Origin: Hydrogenophilales bacterium 28-61-23
GTDB lineage: Bacteria > Pseudomonadota > Gammaproteobacteria > Burkholderiales > Thiobacillaceae
Direction: 5' to 3'
Assembly: GCA_002281555.1 (NCBI GenBank)
Contig: NCGJ01000002.1
Coordinates: 1-64,000 of the forward strand
Length of the DNA stretch: 64,000 nt
Under the pieces are notes generated by a model that made no database searches, was not told where the DNA came from, and saw nothing but the letters and a program-made list of their open reading frames with translations. Shown piece after piece: positions 54,918 through 64,000 of this stretch (position 1 is the stretch's first letter; the number at the start of each line of letters is the position of its first letter). The translations under genes and the position numbers were made by a program.

Positions 54918-56480
54918 ATGCACCCCGCCCTCCGTTACGCGATATCCGCCCTGCTCGGCGCGCTGGCCGCGCTCGGCTATGCGCCCATCGGCTGGTTTCC
55001 GCTACCCATCCTGACCCTGGCCGGACTCTTCTGGCTGGCGCGCGAGGCCGCGCCCGGCCGCGCCTTCCTGCTCGGCTGGGCCTATGGGCTGGGCCTGTTT
55101 CTGGCCGGGGTGTCCTGGATCTTCGTCAGCATATCGACCTATGGCGGCATGCCGTTCCCGATCGCCGCGCTGGCCACTTTGCTGTTCTGCGCGTTCATGG
55201 CCTTGTGGCCGGCAGCGGCCTTGAGCCTGGGCGCGCGCCTGGCCGCGTCCGGATGGACACGAAGCGCGCTGGCGCTACCGGTGGCGTGGGCGCTGCTGGA
55301 ATGGACGCGCGGCTGGCTGTTGACCGGTTTTCCTTGGCTGGCGCTGGGCTATTCGCAAGTACCGGCAAGCCCGCTGGCCGGCTATGCGCCAGTGCTCGGC
55401 GTCTATGGCGTGACCTTGCTGGCGGCGCTTTCGGCGGGCGCGTTGACGCTCATGGCGCGGTTCGGTAGGTCGGCAATCCTTTGCCGACACGCCTCCGACG
55501 CGGAATGTCGGCAAGGGATTGCCGACCAACGTTCCCGCTGGGCGTTCGCCTTCCTGGCCGTGTTGTGGCTGGGTGGCTGGGGACTGCAACAGATCGACTG
55601 GACGCAGCCGGCCGGCGCGCCTGTTTCTGTCGCCTTGCTGCAGGGCAATATTGCCCAGGACATGAAATTCCGGCCGGAAAAACTGGATGAGACGCTGCGC
55701 CACTACGCCCGCGCCGTGCTGGCCAGCCAGGCGAAACTGATCATCCTGCCGGAAACCGCGCTGCCGCTGTTTCGCTCCGACATTCCGCGCGACTACCTGG
55801 GCATGCTGGCCGATCACGCCAAAAAGCGCGGCGGCGATGTGCTGGCCGGCGTGCCGGAAGACGATGGTCGGGACACAAATGGCAACGCGCGCTACTACAA
55901 CAGCGTCATCAGTCTGGGCGGCTCGCCGGAAGGTCGCTATGCCAAGGCGCATCTGGTGCCGTTCGGCGAATTCGTGCCGTTCGGCTTCCGCTGGGCGGTG
56001 GACATGATGTCGATCCCGCTCGGCGATTTCGCCCGCGGCGCGGCGGACCAGCCGGCCCTGGCCGCCGCCGGTGAAAAACTGGCCGTCAATGTCTGTTACG
56101 AAGATGTCTTTGGCGAAGAAAGAATCCATGCCGCGCGCGACGCCACGCTGCTGGTCAATGTCAGCAACGACGCCTGGTTCGGCGATAGCTGGGCGCCGTG
56201 GCAGCATATGCAGATCGGCGCCATGCGCTCGCTGGAAGCCGGCCGCTGGCAACTGCGCGCCAACAACACCGGCATCACCGCCATCCTCGACGACAAAGGC
56301 CGCGTGCGCGCGCAACTGGCGCCGTTCACCACCGGCACGCTGACCGGCGATGCCCAGGGCCGGATCGGCGACACCCCCTACCTGATCTGGGGAAACTGGG
56401 CGTTTCTGGCTTTGGTTGCCACGTTGCTGGCCATGCACGCCATTTTCAACTCACCTTTACGACGCAAGAGCACACCATGA
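54918..56480 (+). CDS. lnt: Apolipoprotein N-acyltransferase with in-frame repeat insertion
   Basis: Final enzyme of lipoprotein maturation, N-acylating the diacylglyceryl cysteine in the inner membrane. 520 residues: six to seven N-terminal membrane helices, then a nitrilase-like periplasmic domain with catalytic Glu (IILPETALPLF), Lys (GRYAKAHLVPFGEFVPFG) and Cys (NVCYEDVFGE), and a final membrane helix. Residues about 183-204 (GRSAILCRHASDAECRQGIA) are encoded by a copy of the paired-palindrome repeat, lying between membrane helices where a length change is tolerated. ATG 54918 (MHPALRYAISALLGAL) is chosen; an upstream frame runs through the REP palindrome. The stop overlaps selD. Confidence 0.95.
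   Translation: MHPALRYAISALLGALAALGYAPIGWFPLPILTLAGLFWLAREAAPGRAFLLGWAYGLGLFLAGVSWIFVSISTYGGMPFPIAALATLLFCAFMALWPAAALSLGARLAASGWTRSALALPVAWALLEWTRGWLLTGFPWLALGYSQVPASPLAGYAPVLGVYGVTLLAALSAGALTLMARFGRSAILCRHASDAECRQGIADQRSRWAFAFLAVLWLGGWGLQQIDWTQPAGAPVSVALLQGNIAQDMKFRPEKLDETLRHYARAVLASQAKLIILPETALPLFRSDIPRDYLGMLADHAKKRGGDVLAGVPEDDGRDTNGNARYYNSVISLGGSPEGRYAKAHLVPFGEFVPFGFRWAVDMMSIPLGDFARGAADQPALAAAGEKLAVNVCYEDVFGEERIHAARDATLLVNVSNDAWFGDSWAPWQHMQIGAMRSLEAGRWQLRANNTGITAILDDKGRVRAQLAPFTTGTLTGDAQGRIGDTPYLIWGNWAFLALVATLLAMHAIFNSPLRRKSTP
55465..55528. repeat. Paired-palindrome (BIME-like) repeat, copy 2, inside lnt
   Basis: GTCGGCAA-N4-TTGCCGAC twice (55469-55488 and 55507-55526) with an 18-base spacer, preceded by GTAG as in copy 1 at 5524-5583. 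Both palindromes are perfect. The element keeps the lnt reading frame open and has no stop codon in that frame. Confidence 0.85.
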
Positions 56481-57550
56481 CCGAACCCGTCCTGAACACC
56501 CCGATCCGTCTCACCCACCTTTCCCACGGCGGCGGTTGCGGCTGCAAGATCGCGCCGGCGGTGCTGGAGAAAATCCTGGCCGACTCGCCTTTTTCCAAAG
56601 GCTTGAGCAGCACGTTTCCCGATCTGCTGGTCGGCATCGAATCGAGCGACGACGCGGCGGTGTGGCGGCTGAACGAAACCCAGGCCATCGTCGCGACCAC
56701 CGATTTCTTCATGCCCATCGTCGACGATCCGTTCGAGTTCGGCCGTATCGCCGCGACCAATGCGATATCCGATGTCTATGCCATGGGCGGCCAGCCCTTG
56801 TTCGCGCTGGCGCTGGTTGGCATGCCGATCGACAAACTGCCGCACGAGACCATCCGCGCGATCCTTTCCGGCGGCGAAGCGGCAGCGCGGGCGGCCGGCA
56901 TACCCATCGCCGGCGGCCATTCCATCGATTCACAGGAGCCGATCTATGGCCTGGTCGCCATCGGCGTGGTCGACCCGCGCCAGATCAAGAAAAACAATGC
57001 CGGCCAGCCCGGCGATGTGTTGATTCTGGGCAAAGGCTTGGGCGTCGGCATCTATTCGGCGGCGCTGAAGAAAGATGCGCTGCCGGAAGACGGCTACCGG
57101 GCGATGATCGCCTCCACCACCCAACTCAATACGCCGGGCACGGAACTGGGCAAGCTGGACGGCGTGCATGCGATGACCGACGTCACCGGTTTCGGCCTGC
57201 TCGGCCACGGCCTGGAACTGGCGCGCGGATCGAACCTGACCGCGAACATCGAATTCGCCAAATTGCCGACGCTGCCCGGCGCGGCCGAACTGGCACAAGC
57301 GGGATTCGTCACCGGCGCCAGCGCGCGCAATTGGGACAGCTACGGCAACGGCGTGGAACTGTTCGACGGCTGCGCCGACTGGCAAAAGGCCATCCTGACC
57401 GATCCGCAGACCAGCGGCGGCTTGCTGGTGGCGTGCGCGGCGGAATCGGTGGCGGAAGTCATGGCCGTGTTCCGGCGCCATGGCTTCGAACACGCCGTCG
57501 TCATCGGCGGGCTGCGGGCCGGGCCGGCATTGGCGCGAGTGGCGATGTAA
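56477..57550 (+). CDS. selD: Selenide, water dikinase
   Basis: Makes selenophosphate from selenide and ATP for selenocysteine or selenouridine synthesis. 357 residues; the active-site segment GGGCGCKIAP carries Cys21 and Lys24 (a cysteine, not selenocysteine, form), followed by ATP-binding SSDDAAVWRLNE and DFFMPIVDDPF and the metal-binding GGHSIDSQEP. ATG 56477 overlaps the lnt stop (ATGA). No selA, selB, mnmH or selenoprotein gene is visible in the window. Confidence 0.96.
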   Translation: MTEPVLNTPIRLTHLSHGGGCGCKIAPAVLEKILADSPFSKGLSSTFPDLLVGIESSDDAAVWRLNETQAIVATTDFFMPIVDDPFEFGRIAATNAISDVYAMGGQPLFALALVGMPIDKLPHETIRAILSGGEAAARAAGIPIAGGHSIDSQEPIYGLVAIGVVDPRQIKKNNAGQPGDVLILGKGLGVGIYSAALKKDALPEDGYRAMIASTTQLNTPGTELGKLDGVHAMTDVTGFGLLGHGLELARGSNLTANIEFAKLPTLPGAAELAQAGFVTGASARNWDSYGNGVELFDGCADWQKAILTDPQTSGGLLVACAAESVAEVMAVFRRHGFEHAVVIGGLRAGPALARVAM

Positions 57551-57627
57551 CGGTTCCCGCAGCCCGGCTTCCGGCCAGCCGCTTATTCCGACTAAGATTG
57601 TCGGGATTGATCAACCTGGAGATTTCG

Positions 57628-58779
57628 ATGTCTGTTGCCGCACCGGCCATTCCGTCACCGACCATTGCTTCTTTTTCGCCACCGCACCGCACATTGATGG
57701 GCCCCGGCCCGTCCGATGTGCCACGACGCATACTCGACGCCATGGCGCGACCGACCATCGGCCATCTCGACCCGGCCTTCACCGACATGATGGAACAGAC
57801 GAAAACGCTGCTGCGTTACGCGTTCCAGACCGGGAACAAGCTGACGTTCCCGGTATCCGGCCCGGGTTCGGTCGGCATGGAAACCTGCTTCGTGAATCTG
57901 GTCGAGCCGGGCGACAAGGTCATCGTCTGCATCAATGGCGTGTTCGGCGGCCGCATGCTGGAAAACGTCAAGCGCTGTGGCGGCGTGCCGGTCGTGGTCG
58001 AGGACGCCTGGGGCCGGGCGGTGGATGCGGCCAAAGTGGAAGCGGCGTTCGCCGCGAATCCGGACACGAAAATCCTCGCCTTCGTGCATGCCGAAACATC
58101 CACCGGCGCGCAATCGGACGCGGCCGCACTAGCCGCCATCGCGCGCAAACATGGCGCGCTGACGCTGATGGATTGCGTGACTTCGCTCGGCGGCACGCCG
58201 GTGCTGATCGACGCCTGGGGCATCGACGCGGCCTATTCCGGCAGCCAGAAATGCCTGTCCTGCACGCCCGGCCTGTCGCCGGTAACCTTTTCCGAACGCG
58301 CCATCGAGAAGGTGCGCGCGCGCAAGACGCCGGTGCAAAGCTGGTTCATGGACCTGAATCTGGTGCTGGGTTACTGGAGCGGAGAAGGCAAGCGGACCTA
58401 TCACCACACCGCGCCGATCAATCCGCTCTACGGCCTGCATGAGGCGCTGGTGATGCTGGCCGAGGAAGGCATCGAGAACGCCTGGGCGCGGCATCGGACG
58501 ATGCACGAACAACTCAAGACCGGGCTGGAAAAACTGGGCCTGAGCTTCGTGGTGCCGGAAGACGAGCGTTTGCCGCAGCTCAATTCGGTTTATCTGCCCG
58601 CGGACGTGGACGATGCCGCTTGCCGGGCGCGCCTGTTGTCGGAGTTCAATCTGGAAATCGGCGCCGGCCTGGGCGTCCTGGCCGGCAAGATCTGGCGCAT
58701 CGGCCTGATGGGCGCGTCCGCCAGCCAGAAAAACGTCGATTACTGCCTGAAAGCGCTGGCGGCGGTACTGGGCAAATAA
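57628..58779 (+). CDS. Class V aminotransferase, alanine/serine-glyoxylate type
   Basis: 383-residue PLP enzyme. The segment TLMGPGPSDVPRRILDAM and the PLP lysine in YSGSQKCLSCTPGLSP place it in the alanine-glyoxylate/serine-glyoxylate aminotransferase family; HAETSTGAQSD and DCVTSLGGTPV are further conserved parts. It would interconvert glyoxylate and glycine using alanine or serine. GGAG lies 8 bases before ATG 57628. It is 77 bases downstream of selD; the connection is probably only transcriptional. Confidence 0.92.
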   Translation: MSVAAPAIPSPTIASFSPPHRTLMGPGPSDVPRRILDAMARPTIGHLDPAFTDMMEQTKTLLRYAFQTGNKLTFPVSGPGSVGMETCFVNLVEPGDKVIVCINGVFGGRMLENVKRCGGVPVVVEDAWGRAVDAAKVEAAFAANPDTKILAFVHAETSTGAQSDAAALAAIARKHGALTLMDCVTSLGGTPVLIDAWGIDAAYSGSQKCLSCTPGLSPVTFSERAIEKVRARKTPVQSWFMDLNLVLGYWSGEGKRTYHHTAPINPLYGLHEALVMLAEEGIENAWARHRTMHEQLKTGLEKLGLSFVVPEDERLPQLNSVYLPADVDDAACRARLLSEFNLEIGAGLGVLAGKIWRIGLMGASASQKNVDYCLKALAAVLGK

Positions 58780-58790
58780 TCGGAAAGCAA

Positions 58791-59114
58791 TCAGCGCTCC
58801 AGCAAACCGGCCTTGTCCGGTTTGCCATTCCAGATATCGGCATCCGGCGGCGCGGCTTTCTTCTCGGCGATCGCCGGCCAGGTTCGCGCCAGTTCCGCGT
58901 TGAGCGCAAGGAATTGGCGCTGTCCAGCCGGTACATCGTCCTCCGGAAAGATCGCCTCGGCCGGGCATTCCGACACGCACAGATTGCAGTCGATACATTC
59001 TTCCGGATCGATCACCAAAAAATTCGGCCCCTCGTGAAAACAATCCACCGGGCATACTTCGACGCAATCGGTGTATTTGCACTTGATGCAGTTTTCCGCG
59101 ACAACGTAGGTCAT
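58791..59114 (-). CDS. fdxA: Ferredoxin FdxA (seven-iron type)
   Basis: 107-residue electron carrier with one 3Fe-4S and one 4Fe-4S cluster, as in Azotobacter ferredoxin I. Cysteine spacing is visible in [18 protein letters not shown] and [19 protein letters not shown] 59114 ([12 protein letters not shown]) follows GAGGAAAG at a good distance; four upstream codons in frame are not needed. It is convergent with the aminotransferase (12 bases) and divergent from trxA across 135 bases in which I see no firm promoter. Confidence 0.95.
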   Translation of the reverse strand: MTYVVAENCIKCKYTDCVEVCPVDCFHEGPNFLVIDPEECIDCNLCVSECPAEAIFPEDDVPAGQRQFLALNAELARTWPAIAEKKAAPPDADIWNGKPDKAGLLER

Positions 59115-59249
59115 AACTTTCCTCACTATTACTTTTTCGCTACGATAGCGACAAACAATGTACTACGGCCACCCAAGCGCCTCCCTCATTCCCTTGCTTT
59201 CCCGCACTTTTAAAGCTCCATCCACACTCCTCCGCGAGGTACTTCCGCC

Positions 59250-59576
59250 ATGAGCGAACACATTCATTACGTCACCGACGACACCTTCGAGCAAGAAGTT
59301 CTGCAATCCCCCATGCCGGTTCTGGTGGATTACTGGGCTGACTGGTGTGGTCCGTGCAAGATGATTTCCCCGATTCTCGATGAAGTCGCCAAGGAATATT
59401 CCGGCCGCCTCAAGGTGTGCAAACTGAACATCGACGAAAACCAGGCGACACCGCCAAAGTTCGGCATTCGCGGCATTCCCACCCTGATGATTTTCAAAAA
59501 CGGCAACGTCGAAGCCACCAAAGTTGGCGCCCTGTCCAAATCTCAGTTGACGGCTTTCGTTGACAGCAACATCTAA
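59250..59576 (+). CDS. trxA: Thioredoxin 1
   Basis: 108-residue cytoplasmic disulfide reductase. Active site WCGPCK in [15 protein letters not shown], cis-Pro in [11 protein letters not shown] and C-terminal LTAFVDSNI. Length and sequence are standard. It is followed by the 162-base rho leader; the trxA-rho order is common in proteobacteria. Confidence 0.97.
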   Translation: MSEHIHYVTDDTFEQEVLQSPMPVLVDYWADWCGPCKMISPILDEVAKEYSGRLKVCKLNIDENQATPPKFGIRGIPTLMIFKNGNVEATKVGALSKSQLTAFVDSNI

Positions 59577-59738
59577 CTTCCGTTAGCTTAGCTTCATCCG
59601 GCGTATCCACAGGGATGATGCCGGACTTACAAGCACTAGAGTTTTAACGAATCCGCAGCCCGCCGGGCCGGATTCACACCTCCCCCTCCAGCATTTCCCT
59701 CCCAAGGCCGCTTTCGGCCAACCCGCACCCATACACAC
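59577..59738 (+). promoter_or_regulatory. trxA terminator hairpin and rho leader
   Basis: The 162-base gap holds two hairpins: TCCGGC/GCCGGA (59597-59602 with 59620-59625) just after trxA, and GAATCCG/CGGATTC (59649-59655 with 59669-59675) in the rho leader, the latter with inner GC pairing. rho leaders are known in other bacteria for transcriptional autoregulation; that these hairpins serve it is inference. Confidence 0.45.
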
Positions 59739-60998
<1,260 letters not shown>

Positions 60999-61033
60999 AT
61001 ATCGCGCGGCTCAGGTGAACCAGGAGCAGAACC

Positions 61034-63826
61034 ATGCCCCGTCCGGCGCCCGCCGTCTTATTGTCATTCTTCCTGCTTGCCTCGCAGTCACATGCGGGCG
61101 ACCCCGCCAAGGCGGCACAGTTTTTCGAGGACGCGCTTACCCGCTTCGAACGGGACGATAGCGCCGGAGCCGTTGTCCAACTCAAGAACGCATTGCAGCA
61201 GGATGAACGCCTGTTGCAGGCACATGTGTTATTGGGGCGCGCCCAACTGAAACTGGGCAACCCCGCCGCCGCCGAAACCTCGTTCGACAACGCGATGAAA
61301 CTGGGCGCGGATCGCGCCGAGATCGTGCCCCAGCTTGCTCAGGCCTATTTCGCCCAAGGCAAGTTCAAGCAACTCGCCGAGCGCATTTCCCCTGTTGGCC
61401 TGCCCGCGTCAATCCAGCAGGAGCTCCTGCTGCTACGCAGCTACGCCTTGATGGAACTGGGCGACATGGCCGGCGCGGACATCACGCTCAACCAGGCCGC
61501 CAATCTCGGCAAAACCTCCGATCTGCTGGTCGCGCGCGGCATGCTCAGCCTGCAACTGCGACAGCTTGCAGCCGCGCGCGGTTTCGCCGATCAGGCCCTG
61601 GCCCTGGATGCCCGCAACGCCAAGGCCTGGAATCTGCGCGGCTCCATCGAACATCTGCAGGGGGCGGCACAAAACGCCCTGCAGAGCTACGCCAAGGCGC
61701 TGGAGTATCTGCCGGGTCTCGCCGACGCGCGCGTAGCCCGCGCGGGCCTGCTCCTCGACCTCAACCGACTCGACGAACTGGCCAAGGAGCTGGCGGCCCT
61801 TAAAGCAAAAAATCCCAATGACCCGCGTGGCACTTATCTGCATTCGGTCTATCTGGCCCTCAAAGGCGACGGCAAGGCCGCGAAAATCGCCTTGCTGGAA
61901 ACCGCAAAGCTCATCGATGCGCTACCGCCCGAAGCCGTCCGCCGACGCGGCCAATTTCTCATGCTGGGCGCGCTGGCCAATTACGGCCTGAATTCGACAG
62001 CCAAGGCTCAGGCCTATCTGGAAAGCTACCTGAAATTGCACCCCGACCATCCCGGCGCTCGCAAGATGCTCGGCTCGCTTTATCTAAGGGACAAGCAAAC
62101 CGATGCCGCGATTACCGTGCTGGAAAGGGCGGCCAAGTTCGCCCCCAACGACCCGGACGTGCTTTCACTTCTAGCCGGCGCCTATCTGGCGAAAAATCAG
62201 CACGCCAAGGCCGCCAACCTGCTGGAACAGGCTGGCGCGGCCGTCCAGCGCAAGCCCGAACTCACCGCCTCCCTGGGCTTCAGCCTGCTCGGTGTCGGCA
62301 GAATTGACAGTGGCTTGCAGCACATTACACAGGCCTTCCGTCAGCGCCCCACCGATGGCCGCCTCGGCACCGCTCTGGTCATGTTGCACATTCAGCAGGG
62401 CCAAACGCGTGAAGCTGTCGGCGTCGCCGAAGCACTGGTACGCGCCGGCAAGCAGCCAGCGCCTGCCTACAACCTGCTGGGGGTCGCCAAGGCCGCAGCC
62501 AACGACCACAAGGGCGCTCGCGCCGCCTACGAAAAAGCGTTATCCCTCGATCCCCAAATGGATGCCGCCCGCCTCAACCTGGGCAGGCTGGAAACCGCGA
62601 CCGGCCGTCTCGACGCGGCGCGCCAGCAGTATTCATTGCTCATCAAGCGCAATCCCCGCCACAGCCAGGCGCAATTCGAGCTAGCCAAGACGGACGCGGC
62701 GGCAAACAAGCTGCCAGACGCCATCGGTCGCCTGGAAAAACTGCGCAGCGTCGATGCGGGCATGAATATCGCGCTCACCCTGGGAGATTATTACCTCGCC
62801 AACAACCAGCCTGACAAAGCACTGGATCTCGCCCAGGATCTCAGTGGCCGCGACCCGGAGAATTTCCAGGTACTCTCACTGCTCGGGCGAAGCCATGCCG
62901 CCAATGGCCGCAACGACATGGCCCGAGTTGCATTCAGCAACATGAGCAAGCAGGCGGGATTCAATATCGATCTACTAGCGGAAACCGCGCGCCTGCAACT
63001 GCGCCTGAACGATCTGGACGGTGCCGCGCAGAGCCTGAACAAGGCCCTCACAACGTCACCCAACAACCTGGCCATCAACCTGTTGCTGGCGGAGCGGGAT
63101 TTGCGCAAGGGTACGCCCGAGCAGGCGCAAAGCCGAGCCCAACAACTCACCGCCTTGCACCCAAACAGTGCCGAGCCTTACCGCCTGCTTGGCGATATCG
63201 CCAGCGCTGGCGGACGGCCGGCGGATGCCGTCCAGCACTATCGGGCCGCACTAAACAAATCGGATAGCGCCGACAACGCACTGCGGCTGTTCCGGAGCCA
63301 ACTCCAGGCCGGCGACCTGACGCACGCTATGGAGCTGCTTGAAGCCTGGAATCGGCGCCACCCCAATGTCGCGGCGACCCAACTCGCGCTGGCGGATGGA
63401 TGGCTGCGCGCCGGCAAGCTGGCTCAGGCCAGGGCGGCTTACGAGCGCCACCTCAAGCAGCACGGAGAACAAGCCCCCGCGCTTAATAATCTGGCCAACA
63501 TTCTGCTCCAGCAAGGCGACCGGGATGTCGCCTTGCGTTACGCCGAGCGCGCCTACCAGCTGACCCCGGAAAGTCCCATTACCAACGACACATTGGGCTG
63601 GATATTGGCGCAGAAGGGAGACAACACGCGGGCGTTACGCCATTTGCGCGATGCCCGTTTACGCGCGCCCAACAGCCCGGAAATCCACTATCACCTGGCC
63701 GTTGTTCTGCACCGGACCGGACGCCATTCCGAGGCCGGCAAAGAGCTGGAACTCGCCTTGAATCCCGGGACCGTTTTCGATGGCGCGGTTGAAGCCAGAC
63801 AATTACTGCAACAACTGAAACGTTGA
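61034..63826 (+). CDS. prsT: PEP-CTERM system TPR-repeat protein PrsT
   Basis: 930 residues: an N-terminal signal (MPRPAPAVLLSFFLLASQ, cleavage likely after SHA) followed by about twenty tetratricopeptide-type repeats along the whole length, e.g. AAQFFEDALTRFERDDSAG and GHNDMARVAFSN-type units. Length, secretion and repeat pattern match PrsT of the XrtA/PEP-CTERM exosortase loci, thought to aid exopolysaccharide assembly or export; here no cysteine lipobox is evident. It begins 35 bases after rho. The rest of the locus (xrtA, prsK, prsR, eps genes) would lie beyond the right edge or elsewhere. Confidence 0.88.
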   Translation: MPRPAPAVLLSFFLLASQSHAGDPAKAAQFFEDALTRFERDDSAGAVVQLKNALQQDERLLQAHVLLGRAQLKLGNPAAAETSFDNAMKLGADRAEIVPQLAQAYFAQGKFKQLAERISPVGLPASIQQELLLLRSYALMELGDMAGADITLNQAANLGKTSDLLVARGMLSLQLRQLAAARGFADQALALDARNAKAWNLRGSIEHLQGAAQNALQSYAKALEYLPGLADARVARAGLLLDLNRLDELAKELAALKAKNPNDPRGTYLHSVYLALKGDGKAAKIALLETAKLIDALPPEAVRRRGQFLMLGALANYGLNSTAKAQAYLESYLKLHPDHPGARKMLGSLYLRDKQTDAAITVLERAAKFAPNDPDVLSLLAGAYLAKNQHAKAANLLEQAGAAVQRKPELTASLGFSLLGVGRIDSGLQHITQAFRQRPTDGRLGTALVMLHIQQGQTREAVGVAEALVRAGKQPAPAYNLLGVAKAAANDHKGARAAYEKALSLDPQMDAARLNLGRLETATGRLDAARQQYSLLIKRNPRHSQAQFELAKTDAAANKLPDAIGRLEKLRSVDAGMNIALTLGDYYLANNQPDKALDLAQDLSGRDPENFQVLSLLGRSHAANGRNDMARVAFSNMSKQAGFNIDLLAETARLQLRLNDLDGAAQSLNKALTTSPNNLAINLLLAERDLRKGTPEQAQSRAQQLTALHPNSAEPYRLLGDIASAGGRPADAVQHYRAALNKSDSADNALRLFRSQLQAGDLTHAMELLEAWNRRHPNVAATQLALADGWLRAGKLAQARAAYERHLKQHGEQAPALNNLANILLQQGDRDVALRYAERAYQLTPESPITNDTLGWILAQKGDNTRALRHLRDARLRAPNSPEIHYHLAVVLHRTGRHSEAGKELELALNPGTVFDGAVEARQLLQQLKR

Positions 63827-64000
63827 CGTCGCGCCTCGAATGCGCCGAGCGTTCATGCGCTTTGTGTCGAATTTCTTGACATCAAAATGCAATGTACAAA
63901 CGGGCCTCTCCATAACAGACTGATTTTATTGGAATAACTTAGGTAAAAAAAGTTGGCATTAGATTTGCTAAAAGGCAAACAAGCCCAACAAATCTAAGGA
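63827..64000. other. Upstream region of a gene beyond the window edge
   Basis: 174 bases, much more AT-rich than the neighbouring genes. It contains TGTC-N9-GACA (63865-63881), an overlapping near-symmetric TTGACAT/ATGTACAA, and a sigma-54-type promoter. No ORF starts here before the window ends. Confidence 0.6.
63954..63968 (+). promoter_or_regulatory. Sigma-54 (-24/-12) promoter at right edge
   Basis: TGGCAT-N5-TTGC, followed by TA, matches the RpoN consensus TGGCAC-N5-TTGC at nine of ten defined positions with exact spacing. The symmetric TGTC/GACA site lies about 107 bases upstream of the predicted start, a normal place for an enhancer-binding protein such as PrsR. The downstream gene is outside the window; a PEP-CTERM or polysaccharide gene is likely. 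Confidence 0.7.

Overview
The window reads as a chromosomal segment of a high-GC, flagellated betaproteobacterium, most likely from Rhodocyclales or Nitrosomonadales. The evidence is the mix of house-keeping genes (hemA-prfA-prmC, lgt-ilvD, rsmB-DUF4390-ntrYX-trkAH, trxA-rho), the PEP-CTERM gene prsT, an HPr-rel-A cassette, and many chemotaxis and cyclic-di-GMP genes. The genus cannot be fixed from the sequence alone. No prophage, integron, CRISPR array, rRNA or intact insertion sequence is visible.

Layout. 1-7.4 kb (minus strand): a chemotaxis operon (response regulator, MCP, CheY, STAS protein, CheA, partial MCP) and, upstream of it, a REC-histidine kinase/NarL-type regulator pair. 7.7-18.2 kb: tRNA-Ala(CGC), lgt, then plus-strand ilvD, Uma2, a small membrane protein, YeaD-like mutarotase, hemA, prfA, prmC, and a three-gene HPr-rel-A cassette (PqqD-like chaperone, HprK-like kinase, nucleotidyltransferase). 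18.3-19.0 kb: a secreted GYWK-motif protein behind a strong sigma-54-type promoter. 19.1-28.5 kb (minus): fbp, TonB-like protein, RNB ribonuclease, YqiA-like esterase, a Mla-type lipid transport set (permease with fused STAS, ATPase, MlaD, lipoprotein), mpl. 28.7-39.6 kb: diguanylate cyclase, CheZ, rsmB, DUF4390, ntrY, an ntrX with an eroded AAA+ domain, a TPR-like protein, trkA, trkH.

39.6-41.9 kb is a small accessory island: a truncated gene fragment, a DUF1778/GNAT toxin-antitoxin pair, an AT-rich membrane-protein gene bracketed by REP-like repeats, and a truncated small ORF. 41.9-52.2 kb (minus) is a sensory block of six genes: two orphan periplasmic binding proteins, two PAS/GGDEF/EAL proteins, a FIST protein and a hybrid histidine kinase. 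52.4-64 kb: uvrD, a MoaD-like gene lacking the terminal Gly-Gly, lnt, selD, an aminotransferase, fdxA, trxA, rho, prsT, and a final sigma-54-type promoter for a gene beyond the edge.

Three themes connect the window. First, motility and c-di-GMP: sequences resembling flagellar sigma-28 promoters precede the diguanylate cyclase, cheZ, the FIST operon and the orphan binding-protein operon, and CheA carries two tandem motifs resembling the c-di-GMP-binding MshEN domain. Second, a possible surface-protein modification system: PqqD-like, HprK-like and nucleotidyltransferase genes next to a secreted protein with a sigma-54-type promoter, resembling the tail-modification enzymes of some lasso-peptide clusters but with no cyclase nearby. 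Third, small dispersed repeats: a paired palindrome present twice (once in frame inside lnt), GTTTCAC heptamer arrays directly before prfA and ntrY, and other REP-like palindromes.
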